NCBI RefSeq assembly: GCF_900452395.1
Contig: NZ_UGNV01000001.1
Coordinates: 2,708,501 to 2,772,500 of the forward strand
DNA: 64,000 nucleotides
Direction: 5' to 3'
Source: Legionella beliardensis
Lineage (GTDB): Bacteria > Pseudomonadota > Gammaproteobacteria > Legionellales > Legionellaceae
This document shows positions 1-9,599 of this stretch, piece after piece (position 1 is the first letter of the stretch; the number at the start of each line of letters is the position of its first letter). The notes beneath the pieces are model-generated. The model ran no database searches. It saw only the letters and a program-made list of their open reading frames with translations, and was not told where the DNA came from. The translations under genes and the position numbers were made by a program.

Positions 1-31
1 TTTACTAGGGTATGATGATCCTGAGGATTAA
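1..31 (+). CDS. 3' end of an upstream gene (partial)
   Basis: The second reading frame is open from the window edge to a TAA at 29-31 and would end a protein in LLGYDDPED. The stop lies two bases before the ligase ATG, and a GAGGA ribosome-binding site for the ligase lies inside its last codons. This spacing suggests an operon. Bacterial ATP-dependent ligases of this type often follow a ligase-associated exonuclease gene, so that is a reasonable guess, but nine residues cannot identify it. Confidence 0.45.
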   Translation, partial: LLGYDDPED

Positions 32-33
32 TA

Positions 34-1617
34 ATGAAAAAATTTGCCCAGCTACTAAGTACACTCTATTTTACTTACAGTCATTTAGATAAAATGACTG
101 TCATTCAACAGTTCTTTAAGGAAACCGCTGATCCTGAGCGCGGTTATGCCTTAGCTATTATGGCCAATACGTTAGTCTTTCCGACTTTCAAACGGTCTTT
201 AATCAAGGAATTAATGCAGGAAAAAGTTGATCCTGTATTATTTGAATTATCCTACGATTACGTTGGTGATATGTCAGAGACTGTGGCCTTACTTTGGCCT
301 GAGTTTGTGCAAGAAGACGGTAAAGAGCATGAATTACCGCCTCTATCAGTCATTATTTCTAATTTTAACTCATTACCCAAAGACCAAATTAAAGCTTATC
401 TAGGTGAGTTATTAAATCAATGTAATGCTACAGAGCGCTGGGCACTTTTAAAATTAGGAACAAGTAGCTTACGTATTGGTATTTCAACACGTTTTTTAAA
501 AAAGACCTTAGCCGAATATGGTCACGTGACTATTCAGCAAATAGAGAAAATTTGGCATGGATTAGAGCCGCCTTATATTGATTTATTCGCCTGGTTAGAA
601 AAGAAAACACCTGAGCCTGTAGTTAGCGAAAATATCTTTTTTCACCCGATTATGCTATCTCATCCTCTAGAAGAAAAAGATATTGAATTAATCAATCCGC
701 AAGAATTTTCGTTTGAAAGAAAATATGATGGCATTCGTGTACAAGTAGTCTCAACAACAAAGGGTAAAGCCTTGTTTACTCGTACTGGAGAAAATATTAG
801 TGGTACTTTCCCAGATCTACTAGAATTAATTCAAGGAGACGTTGTTTTAGATGGGGAATTAATAGTTCACACATCTACAGGTATCGGTAGTTTTAATCAA
901 TTACAACAGCGCTTAAACAGAAAAACCCCCTCAAAAAAGTTATTTATAGAGTTTCCTGCCGGCCTTATTGTGTACGATATTTTAGCCTGGAATCAGACCG
1001 ACTTGACGACTTTAACTTTTAAAGAACGGCGAAAAAAATTAAGCGAATGGGTAGAGACCTTTCCATCTAATAAAATCTTATTATCAGAACTCTTAACTAT
1101 TAAAAATAATCAAACTCTACATCAATTAAAAGAGCAAATTCTAGCTGAAAATCATGCCGCTGTTGAGGGAGTTATGATTAAGCGTAATTTAAGCCCTTAT
1201 ATTGTAGGACGTCCTAAAGGTCATTGGTTTAAATGGAAGCGCAATCCTTTTATTATAGATGCGGTACTTATGTATGCACAGCGAGGTCACGGCATACGCT
1301 CTTCTTTTTATTCTGATTTTACCTTCGGATTATGGCAGAATGAAAAACTTTTACCGATTGGTAAGGCTTATTCTGGTTTCACAGATAAAGAATTAGTACA
1401 ACTCGATCGTTGGGTTCGACATAATACCATTCAACGCTTTGGGCCTGTACGTGAGGTAGAAAAAAAGCTTGTTTTTGAAGTTGCTTTTGATGCTGTTAAT
1501 TTATCCACTCGTCATAAATCAGGTTTAGCTTTACGGTTTCCGCGTATTAATCGTATACGCTGGGATAAACCAGCTGTTGAAGCTGATCAATTAGATACCT
1601 TAATGCAACTCCTTTAG
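34..1617 (+). CDS. ATP-dependent DNA ligase
   Basis: This 527-residue protein seals nicks in duplex DNA with ATP, through a ligase-adenylate intermediate. The nucleotidyltransferase motif I is KYDGIR, with the adenylated lysine at residue 230, preceded by a helical DNA-binding domain (about 1-200). Motif III-like and IV-like segments follow (VLDGELIV, VEGVMIKR), as does the FKWKR motif V region, and then an OB-fold tail. The length fits the single-polypeptide bacterial ATP ligases found in DNA-repair operons with an exonuclease and a helicase; it lacks the LigD polymerase and nuclease domains. It is separate from the essential NAD-dependent LigA. It follows the preceding stop by two bases and is probably co-transcribed with it. 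The family assignment is firm; the repair-operon role is inferred. Confidence 0.93.
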   Translation: MKKFAQLLSTLYFTYSHLDKMTVIQQFFKETADPERGYALAIMANTLVFPTFKRSLIKELMQEKVDPVLFELSYDYVGDMSETVALLWPEFVQEDGKEHELPPLSVIISNFNSLPKDQIKAYLGELLNQCNATERWALLKLGTSSLRIGISTRFLKKTLAEYGHVTIQQIEKIWHGLEPPYIDLFAWLEKKTPEPVVSENIFFHPIMLSHPLEEKDIELINPQEFSFERKYDGIRVQVVSTTKGKALFTRTGENISGTFPDLLELIQGDVVLDGELIVHTSTGIGSFNQLQQRLNRKTPSKKLFIEFPAGLIVYDILAWNQTDLTTLTFKERRKKLSEWVETFPSNKILLSELLTIKNNQTLHQLKEQILAENHAAVEGVMIKRNLSPYIVGRPKGHWFKWKRNPFIIDAVLMYAQRGHGIRSSFYSDFTFGLWQNEKLLPIGKAYSGFTDKELVQLDRWVRHNTIQRFGPVREVEKKLVFEVAFDAVNLSTRHKSGLALRFPRINRIRWDKPAVEADQLDTLMQLL

Positions 1618-1712
1618 TAAAATTCATGTTTACTAGAGCTTAGGAAATTTTCCTATTAATTTAACTAGATAAAAATATAAAATAACTTTTTATAATTTAT
1701 TTAAGGAAGTAA

Positions 1713-2885
1713 ATGAGTGCATTACATAATGTATTTCTATCGAAAAATAGAGATATTAATCACGGTATGGCTATTCAAAATTTAATTAGGGACAACGGCT
1801 TAGATATTAATGAACAAGATGAGTTAGGTAATACAGTTTTGCATACTATGGCAATACATATAACAGAGAATTACTATAACCCTTACTTTCATAAAAGTAA
1901 CCCAGAAGGTAAGTTTATTAATAGTACAGGCTACTCAGGCCATTTTTACTATACTAATTATCGCGGCCCCACATTTCTTGATGACTTAGAGTTATTAATA
2001 CGTCTAGGCGCTGATCCAACTTTAAAAAATAAAAATGGCAAATCTGCAAGTGAATTATTTTTTAGACATTCTTTTTTTGAACTTCAACATCTAGAAATCT
2101 ATTTTCAAATGATTCAAAGATATTTTCCATCTGCAAATGAGATTATCGCCATAATTAATTATGCTGGTTTTAGATCTAGCCCTTATTTTCGTGAGGAGTG
2201 CTTGAGTCAGAGATTAAGCTTTTACAGTAAATGTTGGAATGAGCATGAGTTACCTAAGTTATTAGACGAGCGTCTACTATCATTAGATTGCCTTGAGCAA
2301 CTAGTAAAATGGATTGAGGAAAATAAATGTGTCCATTTGGGTTGTGAAAATATTTTTGATCAAATTAAACAACGGCTTAACGCCCAAATTAAGCTTCAGC
2401 AATCAACGCCTTATTTTATTGATATCATGGGCAGAATAGAAAAACTTTATCATGCCGAGAAAAATACTTTAATTCGCGGAATGCTTCTCAATGACTTGTC
2501 TTATCCACTACTTACTTTAATTCAAAAGCTCTATGAGTTTAATAGTATAGAGTCTTTGTTAAACCAAGAGCTATATAATAGCTTAAATCAGATTTTAAGT
2601 GATTATGAAGAGAAAAGGGGTATATGTGAATCACTCGAAGTCACTGTTATAAAACCGCTAACACCAGAAGAAATAAAGCTCATTAGACCAATTTGCGCAA
2701 GCTTAAGCAATATTTTGGAAGGAAAAATGGAATTGGAAGCAATTAAGTCCTGGAATTTAAAAACAAATTACAGTGAATTACGAAGTCTTATGGAATCAAA
2801 ATCACATCTTTTCTACAAACAGTCAAAAGCCGTAGTAGATGAGCTTAATCAGAGATTTAGTGAAAATAGGTTAGTTGGTAGTTAG
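1713..2885 (+). CDS. Ankyrin-repeat-like protein, possible Dot/Icm effector
   Basis: This is a 390-residue protein without a signal peptide or membrane segment. Two ankyrin-like repeats are visible near residues 30-50 (DINEQDELGNTVLHTMA) and 91-115 (LELLIRLGADPTLKNKNGKSA), joined by an unusual Tyr/Asn-rich stretch at about 51-85. The remainder (about 120-390) is helical, charged and unrecognised. The start has AAGGAAG seven bases upstream of ATG. Ankyrin proteins of this size, low GC and no operon partner are typical of Legionella type IVB effectors, but the export signal cannot be proven by eye. It sits alone between the ligase and rpoH. Confidence 0.7.
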   Translation: MSALHNVFLSKNRDINHGMAIQNLIRDNGLDINEQDELGNTVLHTMAIHITENYYNPYFHKSNPEGKFINSTGYSGHFYYTNYRGPTFLDDLELLIRLGADPTLKNKNGKSASELFFRHSFFELQHLEIYFQMIQRYFPSANEIIAIINYAGFRSSPYFREECLSQRLSFYSKCWNEHELPKLLDERLLSLDCLEQLVKWIEENKCVHLGCENIFDQIKQRLNAQIKLQQSTPYFIDIMGRIEKLYHAEKNTLIRGMLLNDLSYPLLTLIQKLYEFNSIESLLNQELYNSLNQILSDYEEKRGICESLEVTVIKPLTPEEIKLIRPICASLSNILEGKMELEAIKSWNLKTNYSELRSLMESKSHLFYKQSKAVVDELNQRFSENRLVGS

Positions 2886-3210
2886 CTTGCAACTATTAAA
2901 TAATGACTTATCTTATATTCCTCATTTTTAAAGCAGCTAATTAACAAGCTTGTGATAAATTAATAGAAGTAGCATTCACTAAAAATGAATGCTATCTCTC
3001 TTATAAAAAATAGGTTTATTCTTAATTTTATTTAATAAAAGCCCTGTATTTAAAACTTGTTATATATAGTCAAAATATTATAGAGGGCTGTAGCCTTGAT
3101 GAAGCAAAGCGTAATCAAGGTTTTATAGAAAAATATGGCTTACAAAACCTTGATTACGCTTTGCTTCATCAAGGCTACGATAAGGCGGTGCTCTTCATTA
3201 AGAGCTTTAA
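2886..3210. other. Convergent intergenic region with long palindrome
   Basis: This 325-bp AT-rich stretch separates the 3' ends of the ankyrin-like gene and rpoH. No plausible gene is visible. Its main content is the 35-bp perfect inverted repeat listed separately. Confidence 0.7.
3090..3178. repeat. REP-like element, perfect 35-bp inverted repeat
   Basis: Arms at 3090-3124 and 3144-3178 are exact reverse complements around a 19-base loop. The arms begin GTAGCCTTGATGAAGC and the element therefore ends in ...GGCTAC. The GTAG/CTAC termini are like those of REP sequences mobilised by RAYT-type transposases. Related elements occur at 49221-49280 and 54804-54865. As transcribed RNA it would form a very stable hairpin and could end transcription from both sides. 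Confidence 0.85.
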
Positions 3211-4074
3211 TTAAGCTATTTCTTCCAAGTAACGGCGTAGCTTTTTCATAGCATTCTTTTCAAGCTGGCGTACTCTTTCTGCTGATACACCATATTTGCT
3301 AGCTAAATCATGTAAGGTCGCTTTACTATCGTCAACCAACCATCGCTGCTGTAAGATATCTTGACTGCGTTCATCAAGTTGTTCAAGGGCCGCAAATAAG
3401 TTATCTCGCCCCTGCTCACCACTACGTTCTAGCTCGATTAAATGAGCAGGATCACTAGCAGTATCATGTAAGAAATGAGATGGCATTTTATAAGCATCAT
3501 CTTCTTCAGAAGACACTGGCGTATCATAGGAGGTATCCATGGCATTTAAGCGCTGCTCCATCAGCATGACTTCATCACGGCTAACGCCTAAATCTTCGGC
3601 AACGGCATCTACTTCTTCGCTATTAAACCAGCCTAAACGGGTTTTCATTTGTCTTAAATTGAAGAATAATTTACGCTGGGCTTTTGTCGTTGCTATTTTA
3701 ACAATTCGCCAGTTACGTAAGACAAATTCATGGATTTCAGCTTTAATCCAATGGACTGCAAAAGAAACTAAACGCACGCCCAATTTAGGATCAAAGCGCT
3801 TAACTGCTTTCATTAATCCCACATTGCCTTCTTGAATTAAATCACTAAGTGGTAAACCATAACCCAAATAACCACGAGCCACACGTACTACATAACGTAG
3901 GTGAGCAAGTACTAAGCTACGAGCACTTTCAAGATCGCCTTCGCTCTGAAAACGCTCAGCATAGTGATATTCTTCTTCAGCAGAAAGCATTGGAATTTGA
4001 TTAACACGATGGATATAGGCATCTAAACTGCCTATTGGTAGAGTTAATGATGCCAACTGCAGCTGCTTATTCAT
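3211..4074 (-). CDS. rpoH: RNA polymerase sigma-32 (heat-shock sigma factor)
   Basis: RpoH directs RNA polymerase to heat-shock promoters. The 287-residue length matches the family. Region 2 is clear ([19 protein letters not shown], about 77-95, then the aromatic [10 protein letters not shown] stretch). The RpoH box QRKLFFNLR at about 133-141, which separates RpoH from RpoD and RpoS, is present. Region 4 ends the protein with a helix-turn-helix ([30 protein letters not shown]). The start ATG is preceded by GGAGGACGTT. It lies downstream of ftsY-ftsE-ftsX on the same strand, with a 171-bp gap that may hold its own promoter. Confidence 0.97.
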   Translation of the reverse strand: MNKQLQLASLTLPIGSLDAYIHRVNQIPMLSAEEEYHYAERFQSEGDLESARSLVLAHLRYVVRVARGYLGYGLPLSDLIQEGNVGLMKAVKRFDPKLGVRLVSFAVHWIKAEIHEFVLRNWRIVKIATTKAQRKLFFNLRQMKTRLGWFNSEEVDAVAEDLGVSRDEVMLMEQRLNAMDTSYDTPVSSEEDDAYKMPSHFLHDTASDPAHLIELERSGEQGRDNLFAALEQLDERSQDILQQRWLVDDSKATLHDLASKYGVSAERVRQLEKNAMKKLRRYLEEIA

Positions 4075-4245
4075 AACGTCCTCCAGTTATCTACTTCATA
4101 ACAGGTAATATTAATGACAGATACAACGCTTTTAGCTTCTTTTTCTTATAAAATCATAAGCCAATTATGCTACATTAACCTTTAATTAATTATAACATCT
4201 TAGCCAGCGCTTAATAATAATCCTCAAGCCGGATAGAATTATAGA

Positions 4246-5175
4246 CTAAGTATAGGGCTCAATGGAAGACAATTGTCTCTTGATAGTGAGCCTTGCTCCT
4301 AGCCAGCCTAAAAAAATTGCGGCAAATACGATAAGATAAGCTTGCCTTACCGAGAGTCCGAGTAATGGGTAGTGCATATGATACGCAGATGATAATTCCC
4401 GAACTGCAATAGCTACGCTTAACATAAAAATATTAATAAAAAATACCGCAAAGATGGCGCCTAACATACCATACCAAATACCAGTATAAAGAAATGGTCT
4501 AAGAATGAAGGCATCAGTAGCACCAATTAGCTTTAAGAGTTGCACCTCTCCCTTACGATTATGGAGTGCTAAACGTAAACTATTCCCAATGATTAATACG
4601 ACTGCTAAAGCTAATAATATTATTATAGCATGTGCTATTTTACCGACAAATCCTAAAATAGCATGTAGTCTAGTTATCCATTGCATATCAAGCTTTGCTT
4701 GCTCAACTTGCGGTAAAGACTTTAAACGTTCAAAAAGCTGATTGATTTTTAATGGATCATTTATCGTTGGCGCTGGCACCACTTCAATCACTGCAGGCAA
4801 AGGATTTTCAGCTAAAGAATGCATAATTTCGCGCATGCCCTCTTGCTGTTCCAGCTCAGCTAACCCTTGGGCTTTCGTTTTTAAATTAGCATGTCCAACC
4901 CCATCAAGTGCACGCACTTGTATTAAGCTATCGTTTTCTTCTTTGCTAGATAAAGACGTTTTAAGGTATAAAGAAATATGGCCGCTTCCCTGCAAATTTG
5001 CGGTTAATTGCTTTAAATTATCCGTTATAACCCAAAATAACGATGGTAGTGTTAAAGTAATCGCTATGACAATTACGGTTAGCATAGTTGCTAAAGGCGT
5101 GCGGTATAGCGCACTAAAACTGAACGTGGCTGCTTGTAGATGATAAGAAATAAGCGCTTTTAGCTTTTTTAACAT
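4246..5175 (-). CDS. ftsX: Cell-division protein FtsX
   Basis: FtsX is the inner-membrane partner of FtsE; the complex regulates peptidoglycan amidases at the septum. The 309 residues show an N-terminal membrane segment (about 30-50), a periplasmic loop (about 55-170) and three C-terminal membrane segments (about 175-200, 230-255, 275-298), the usual FtsX topology. The ATG overlaps the end of ftsE, which indicates translational coupling. Confidence 0.95.
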   Translation of the reverse strand: MLKKLKALISYHLQAATFSFSALYRTPLATMLTVIVIAITLTLPSLFWVITDNLKQLTANLQGSGHISLYLKTSLSSKEENDSLIQVRALDGVGHANLKTKAQGLAELEQQEGMREIMHSLAENPLPAVIEVVPAPTINDPLKINQLFERLKSLPQVEQAKLDMQWITRLHAILGFVGKIAHAIIILLALAVVLIIGNSLRLALHNRKGEVQLLKLIGATDAFILRPFLYTGIWYGMLGAIFAVFFINIFMLSVAIAVRELSSAYHMHYPLLGLSVRQAYLIVFAAIFLGWLGARLTIKRQLSSIEPYT

Positions 5176-5819
5176 ATTCGCCCTTCTTTCAACATAACAA
5201 TTCGATGCTTCATACCTGCAATTAGAGCTAAGTCATGGGTTGCAACTAAAATACTAACACCTACTTGATTAAATTGATCAAAAATTTTCATAATTTCAGT
5301 AGATAAACTTGGATCTAAATTACCCGTTGGTTCATCAGCAAGTAATAAGGCAGGTTTATGTACTACTGCCCGCGCAATACCCACACGCTGTTGCTCGCCG
5401 GCAGACAAATGAATGGGTAGCATTTTTTCCTTACTTAATAAGCCAACCATATCTAATGCAGCATGCACGCGCTTAGCCGTCATCATAGGCGGCATGCCTT
5501 GAATTTGTAACGGCAATACCACATTGTCAAACACGGAACGATCATGGAGCAAATAAGGTGATTGAAAGGTAATACCTAAGCGACTGCGGTAAGCTGCAAT
5601 ATCACGTTTTTTTAGCTGATTTACATCAACATCATTCACTATTAATTGACCAGATGAAGGCGACTCAAGTTTAGCAATTAATTTTAATAACGTACTCTTT
5701 CCGGCTCCTGAATGACCGGTAATAAAAGCCATTTCTCCTTTTCCTAAGACGAAATTAATCTGACTTAACGCTTCAAATCCACCAGGATAGCGCTTACTGA
5801 CCTGATTAAATTTAATCAT
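5169..5819 (-). CDS. ftsE: Cell-division ATP-binding protein FtsE
   Basis: FtsE is the ABC-type ATPase of the FtsEX divisome complex. Counting from the chosen start, Walker A is GHSGAGKST (35-43), the signature is LSAGEQQR and Walker B is LLLADEPTGNLD, followed by the D-loop and the ATHD switch histidine. The chosen ATG at 5819 gives MIKFNQVSKRYPGG, matching family N-termini and 216 residues. A longer reading to 5855 adds a dozen residues not seen in the family. The start lies inside the last codons of ftsY and has AAGG about eight bases upstream, so the three fts genes are probably one transcript. Confidence 0.95.
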   Translation of the reverse strand: MIKFNQVSKRYPGGFEALSQINFVLGKGEMAFITGHSGAGKSTLLKLIAKLESPSSGQLIVNDVDVNQLKKRDIAAYRSRLGITFQSPYLLHDRSVFDNVVLPLQIQGMPPMMTAKRVHAALDMVGLLSKEKMLPIHLSAGEQQRVGIARAVVHKPALLLADEPTGNLDPSLSTEIMKIFDQFNQVGVSILVATHDLALIAGMKHRIVMLKEGRIC

Positions 5820-6912
5820 CATTGAAAATTGCCTTAACAAAGTGCGTAGCTTCAAAAGGACGTAAATCGTCTATGCCTTCGCCAATGCCTATATAACGAA
5901 ATGGTATCGCTAATTCATTAGCAATAGCAAAGAGAATTCCACCTCTTGCAGTACCATCGAGCTTAGTCATGGTAATGCCTGTTAAGCCAACGGCCTGATG
6001 GAATTCACGCGCTTGATTAAGCGCATTTTGTCCGATACTTGCATCTAAAATTAACATGGTTTCGTGAGGCGCGTTAGGATTAATTTTTTGCATAACTCGT
6101 TTCACTTTTTTAAGTTCTTCCATTAAATTATTTTGAGTATGCAAACGACCTGCTGTATCTGCAATTAAAATATCAATACCCCGCGCTTTGGCAGCTTGCA
6201 ATGCATCGTAAATAACAGACGCACTATCAGCACCTGAGTGTTGCGCAATGACCGGTATTTGATTACGTTCTCCCCAGACCTGTAACTGCTGTACTGCGGC
6301 AGCTCGAAACGTATCACCCGCGGCTAACATAACCTTTTTACCTTGTTGCTGGTATTGCTTGGCTAATTTACCAATAGTAGTCGTTTTACCTGCGCCATTT
6401 ACCCCAACCATTAAAATAACAAAAGGAGACTTATCTTCAGTCTGTAACGATAAAGGGGCAGTATTGTTAATTAATATGGCTTGCAAGCGGTCTTTGAGAG
6501 CTTTAAAAACAGCTTCTCCATCAATTAACTGCTTTCTAGCCATACCTTCACTTAATTTATTTAAAATATCTTGTGTCGTATTAATACCTAAATCAGCGCG
6601 CAAAAGTAATGCTTCTAAGTCCTCAACAATCGTTTCATCAAGTATTTTTTTACCAAGTAAAATACGGCCAATGCCCTCACCGAGCTGTTGCCTAGTTTTA
6701 CTTAAGCCTTGTTTGAAGCGGGCATAAAAGCCGAGCTTAGATGTAGTCCCCTCGCCCTCACTTTCAGAAGATGGCTCAATCTCAGGCAAAGATCCGACTT
6801 CACTGTCTTCCTGTTGTATTAATTCGGGCTCTTCTAAAGGTATCGTTGTCTCTTGAAGAGGCTCTGTTGTTTTAGGAGAAACGTCTTGATTTCTTTTAAA
6901 CCACTTAATCAT
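5812..6912 (-). CDS. ftsY: Signal recognition particle receptor FtsY
   Basis: FtsY docks ribosome-SRP complexes at the inner membrane through its GTPase. The 366 residues comprise an acidic N-terminal A domain (about 10-55, rich in Glu/Pro), an N helical bundle (about 60-150) and the G domain. The G domain shows G1 GVNGAGKTT (170-178), DTFRAAA, DTAGR and TKLDGTARGG. The gene diverges from the M16 peptidase pair, with about 60 bp for both promoters. Confidence 0.97.
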   Translation of the reverse strand: MIKWFKRNQDVSPKTTEPLQETTIPLEEPELIQQEDSEVGSLPEIEPSSESEGEGTTSKLGFYARFKQGLSKTRQQLGEGIGRILLGKKILDETIVEDLEALLLRADLGINTTQDILNKLSEGMARKQLIDGEAVFKALKDRLQAILINNTAPLSLQTEDKSPFVILMVGVNGAGKTTTIGKLAKQYQQQGKKVMLAAGDTFRAAAVQQLQVWGERNQIPVIAQHSGADSASVIYDALQAAKARGIDILIADTAGRLHTQNNLMEELKKVKRVMQKINPNAPHETMLILDASIGQNALNQAREFHQAVGLTGITMTKLDGTARGGILFAIANELAIPFRYIGIGEGIDDLRPFEATHFVKAIFNDD

Positions 6913-6972
6913 AGGTATACAAATTAAAGGAAATATGGAATTCTATCACCTTTTTTACTAGAGAGTTAATCT

Positions 6973-8292
6973 ATGCGTGTAGTATTAACGATTGCTTTTT
7001 TATTATTTTCTTGTGTAGCTGCTGCTGAGGTACAAAAATTTACCCTAGATAATGGCTTAAAAATTATAGTGAAAGAGGATCATCGAGCACCTGTTGCTGT
7101 ATCCATGATGTGGTATAACGTTGGCTCAGCAGATGAACCCGGCGGCATCACGGGGGTCTCTCATGCCTTGGAACATATTATGTTTAAAGGCACAGCTAAA
7201 TATCCTTTAGGTGTGTTTTCGAAAACAATTGCGGCTGTTGGTGGTCAAGAAAATGCCTTTACCAATTATGATTATACAGCCTATTTTGAAAAACTGGCGG
7301 CATCGCAATTGCCAATTAGCTTTGAGCTTGAAGCAGACCGTATGCAAAATCTTTTATTAGATAAAAACGAGTTTGCTAAAGAAATGAAAGTGATCCAAGA
7401 AGAAAGAAGACAACGTACTGATGATAATCCGCAGGCCCTATTATTTGAGCGCTTTTTAGCTGCTGCACACTTAACAGACCCTTATCACCATCCTATTATT
7501 GGTTGGATGGAAGATTTAAAACAGTTAAAAATAGAAGATGCCAAAGCGTGGTATCAAAGTTTTTACGCCCCGAACAATGCCACCCTAGTTGTAGTTGGTG
7601 ATGTAGATGCTAAAAAAGTTTATGATTTAGCGAAAGTATACTTTAATCAAATTCCTAAAAAACCTTCTTTTATTCGCAAAGCACAGACTGAGCCACCTAC
7701 ACTGGGTCCTAAGCTAGTTGAAATTCATGCACCAGCCAAACTCCCTATGTTAATGTTTGGCTATAATGCACCCAGCTTAAAGACTGCAAAAGTACAGTGG
7801 GAACCTTATGCTTTAGAGATTATTGCCGGTATACTTGATGCAGGTGAAAGCTCGCGCTTTGCTAAGAATTTAATTCGTGGCACCCACATAGCAAACAGTG
7901 CCAACGTTTATTATAATCTTTACGCTCGTTATCAAACTCAATTTATACTTTTTGGTACCCCATCACAAACACATACCTTGCCTGAACTTAAGACCTCTAT
8001 GGTTAAAGAGATAAAAAAGTTGCAGGATGAGCCAGTCAGTGATACTGAATTAAAACGCATTAAAACCCAAATCATTGCCCAGAAAACGTTTGAGAAAGAT
8101 TCAATTTTTGGTCAAGCGATGGAGCTTGGATTACTGGAAACGATTGGCTTAGGCTGGCAAGCAGCCGCCGCTTATACGGATAATATTAACTCAATCACGC
8201 CCGCGCAAATACAGCAGGTTGCTAAACAGTATTTCAATAATCGCTCTTTAACAGAGGCACATCTACTTCCTCTAACGCAGCCTAAGGGATAA
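6973..8292 (+). CDS. M16 family zinc peptidase, catalytic subunit
   Basis: This secreted or periplasmic metallopeptidase (439 residues) has a signal peptide of about 18 residues ending CVAAA. The inverted zinc motif HALEH (H64, E67, H68) and the distal glutamate in IQEERR (E143/E144) make the active site. M16 proteins of this half-size work as heterodimers, and the next gene supplies the second half. The native substrate is not known. The neighbours ftsYEX and rsmD match the Legionella arrangement. Confidence 0.92.
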   Translation: MRVVLTIAFLLFSCVAAAEVQKFTLDNGLKIIVKEDHRAPVAVSMMWYNVGSADEPGGITGVSHALEHIMFKGTAKYPLGVFSKTIAAVGGQENAFTNYDYTAYFEKLAASQLPISFELEADRMQNLLLDKNEFAKEMKVIQEERRQRTDDNPQALLFERFLAAAHLTDPYHHPIIGWMEDLKQLKIEDAKAWYQSFYAPNNATLVVVGDVDAKKVYDLAKVYFNQIPKKPSFIRKAQTEPPTLGPKLVEIHAPAKLPMLMFGYNAPSLKTAKVQWEPYALEIIAGILDAGESSRFAKNLIRGTHIANSANVYYNLYARYQTQFILFGTPSQTHTLPELKTSMVKEIKKLQDEPVSDTELKRIKTQIIAQKTFEKDSIFGQAMELGLLETIGLGWQAAAAYTDNINSITPAQIQQVAKQYFNNRSLTEAHLLPLTQPKG

Positions 8293-8294
8293 AA

Positions 8295-9599
8295 ATGAAA
8301 TCGAAATTTATTTTATTTTTTTTATTACTTTCTTTTCAATATGATGTGCTCTATGCAGCACCCTTTAAGATTGAACGTTGGAAAACAACAAAAGGAGCCC
8401 AGGTTGTTTTTTATCAAGCCATGGAAGTACCAATGCTCACGATTAATATCGCCTTTGCTGCCGGCTCTGCTTACGATGGCCCTCACTTTGGCTTAAGTTC
8501 GTTAACAACTGATTTACTAGATCAGGGTGCGGGTAATTACGACGCCACACAGCTTGCTGAAAAAATCGCAGATACAGGCGCGCAATATAATGCTGAGGCA
8601 ACACGCGATATGATTGTGATGCAACTTAAGACACTCACCAAAGAAGAGGCTCTTACGTCTGCAACAGAAGCGTTAGCAGCGATTATAAATAAACCCCTTT
8701 TTAAACAAGATGCTTTCAATCGTGAAAAAAGCCGACAACTTATAGCGATCGCACAACAACAAGAGTCGCCTGATGAGGTAGCAAATATTGCTTTTTTTAA
8801 TAAGCTTTATGGCAACCACCCTTATGCTCACCCGACGTTAGGAACGGAGCAAACAGTTAAAGCAATTAATTTAAATCAAGTGCGTGATTTTTATAGGCGC
8901 TATTTTACCAATCAAAATGCCACGGTTGTTTTAGTTGGCGCCATCGATACAGAAAAAGCACATAAATTAGCTGAGCAATTAACCTCTGGCTTACCTGGAG
9001 GAGCGCCTGCGCTTACTCTTCCAAAAGCGCCACCTCTCAATGCACAAGAGAAAGTAACCATTAATTATCCTTCTTCCCAAACAATAATAAGGCTGGGACA
9101 AATTGGAATTGATCACGCTAATCCTAATTACTTTCCAATTATGGTGGGTAACTATACGCTAGGCGGGGGTGTTTTAGTATCACGATTGGCCAATGAGGTT
9201 AGAGAAAAACGGGGGTTAACCTATGGTGTTGTTAGCCAATTCATACCTATGCCGGGACTTGGGCCTTTCGTAATCAACTTATCTACGGTAAATGACCAAG
9301 CCTCAACTGCCTTAAAAGTAACAGAAGATGTTTTAACTGACTTTTTAAAAACAGGTCCTACCGAAGAAGAACTAGCAGCAGCAAAGCAATACATGATTGG
9401 TAGTTTTCCTTTGTCTCTAGCAAGTAATAGTAATATCGCGAGCATGCTATTGCGAATCGCTTTTTATAAATTACCTGATGATTACTTAGATAACTATACA
9501 GCTCACATAGACGCGGTAACAACAAAAGATATTAAGCAAGCATTTGATGATATCCTTAAGCCAAATAAGATGCTGGTTGTTTCTGTAGGAAAAGCATGA
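8295..9599 (+). CDS. M16 family peptidase-like, non-catalytic subunit
   Basis: This 434-residue partner of the preceding M16 peptidase also has a signal peptide (about 1-22). The position equivalent to HxxEH reads LTTDLLDQG, so it cannot bind zinc. It keeps the R/Y motif region REKRGLTYGV at about residue 304, which in two-chain M16 enzymes completes the substrate site. The start follows the upstream stop by two bases, and the stop overlaps rsmD as ATGA. The catalytic/non-catalytic split is clear from the motifs; the heterodimer is inferred from the family. Confidence 0.9.
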   Translation: MKSKFILFFLLLSFQYDVLYAAPFKIERWKTTKGAQVVFYQAMEVPMLTINIAFAAGSAYDGPHFGLSSLTTDLLDQGAGNYDATQLAEKIADTGAQYNAEATRDMIVMQLKTLTKEEALTSATEALAAIINKPLFKQDAFNREKSRQLIAIAQQQESPDEVANIAFFNKLYGNHPYAHPTLGTEQTVKAINLNQVRDFYRRYFTNQNATVVLVGAIDTEKAHKLAEQLTSGLPGGAPALTLPKAPPLNAQEKVTINYPSSQTIIRLGQIGIDHANPNYFPIMVGNYTLGGGVLVSRLANEVREKRGLTYGVVSQFIPMPGLGPFVINLSTVNDQASTALKVTEDVLTDFLKTGPTEEELAAAKQYMIGSFPLSLASNSNIASMLLRIAFYKLPDDYLDNYTAHIDAVTTKDIKQAFDDILKPNKMLVVSVGKA

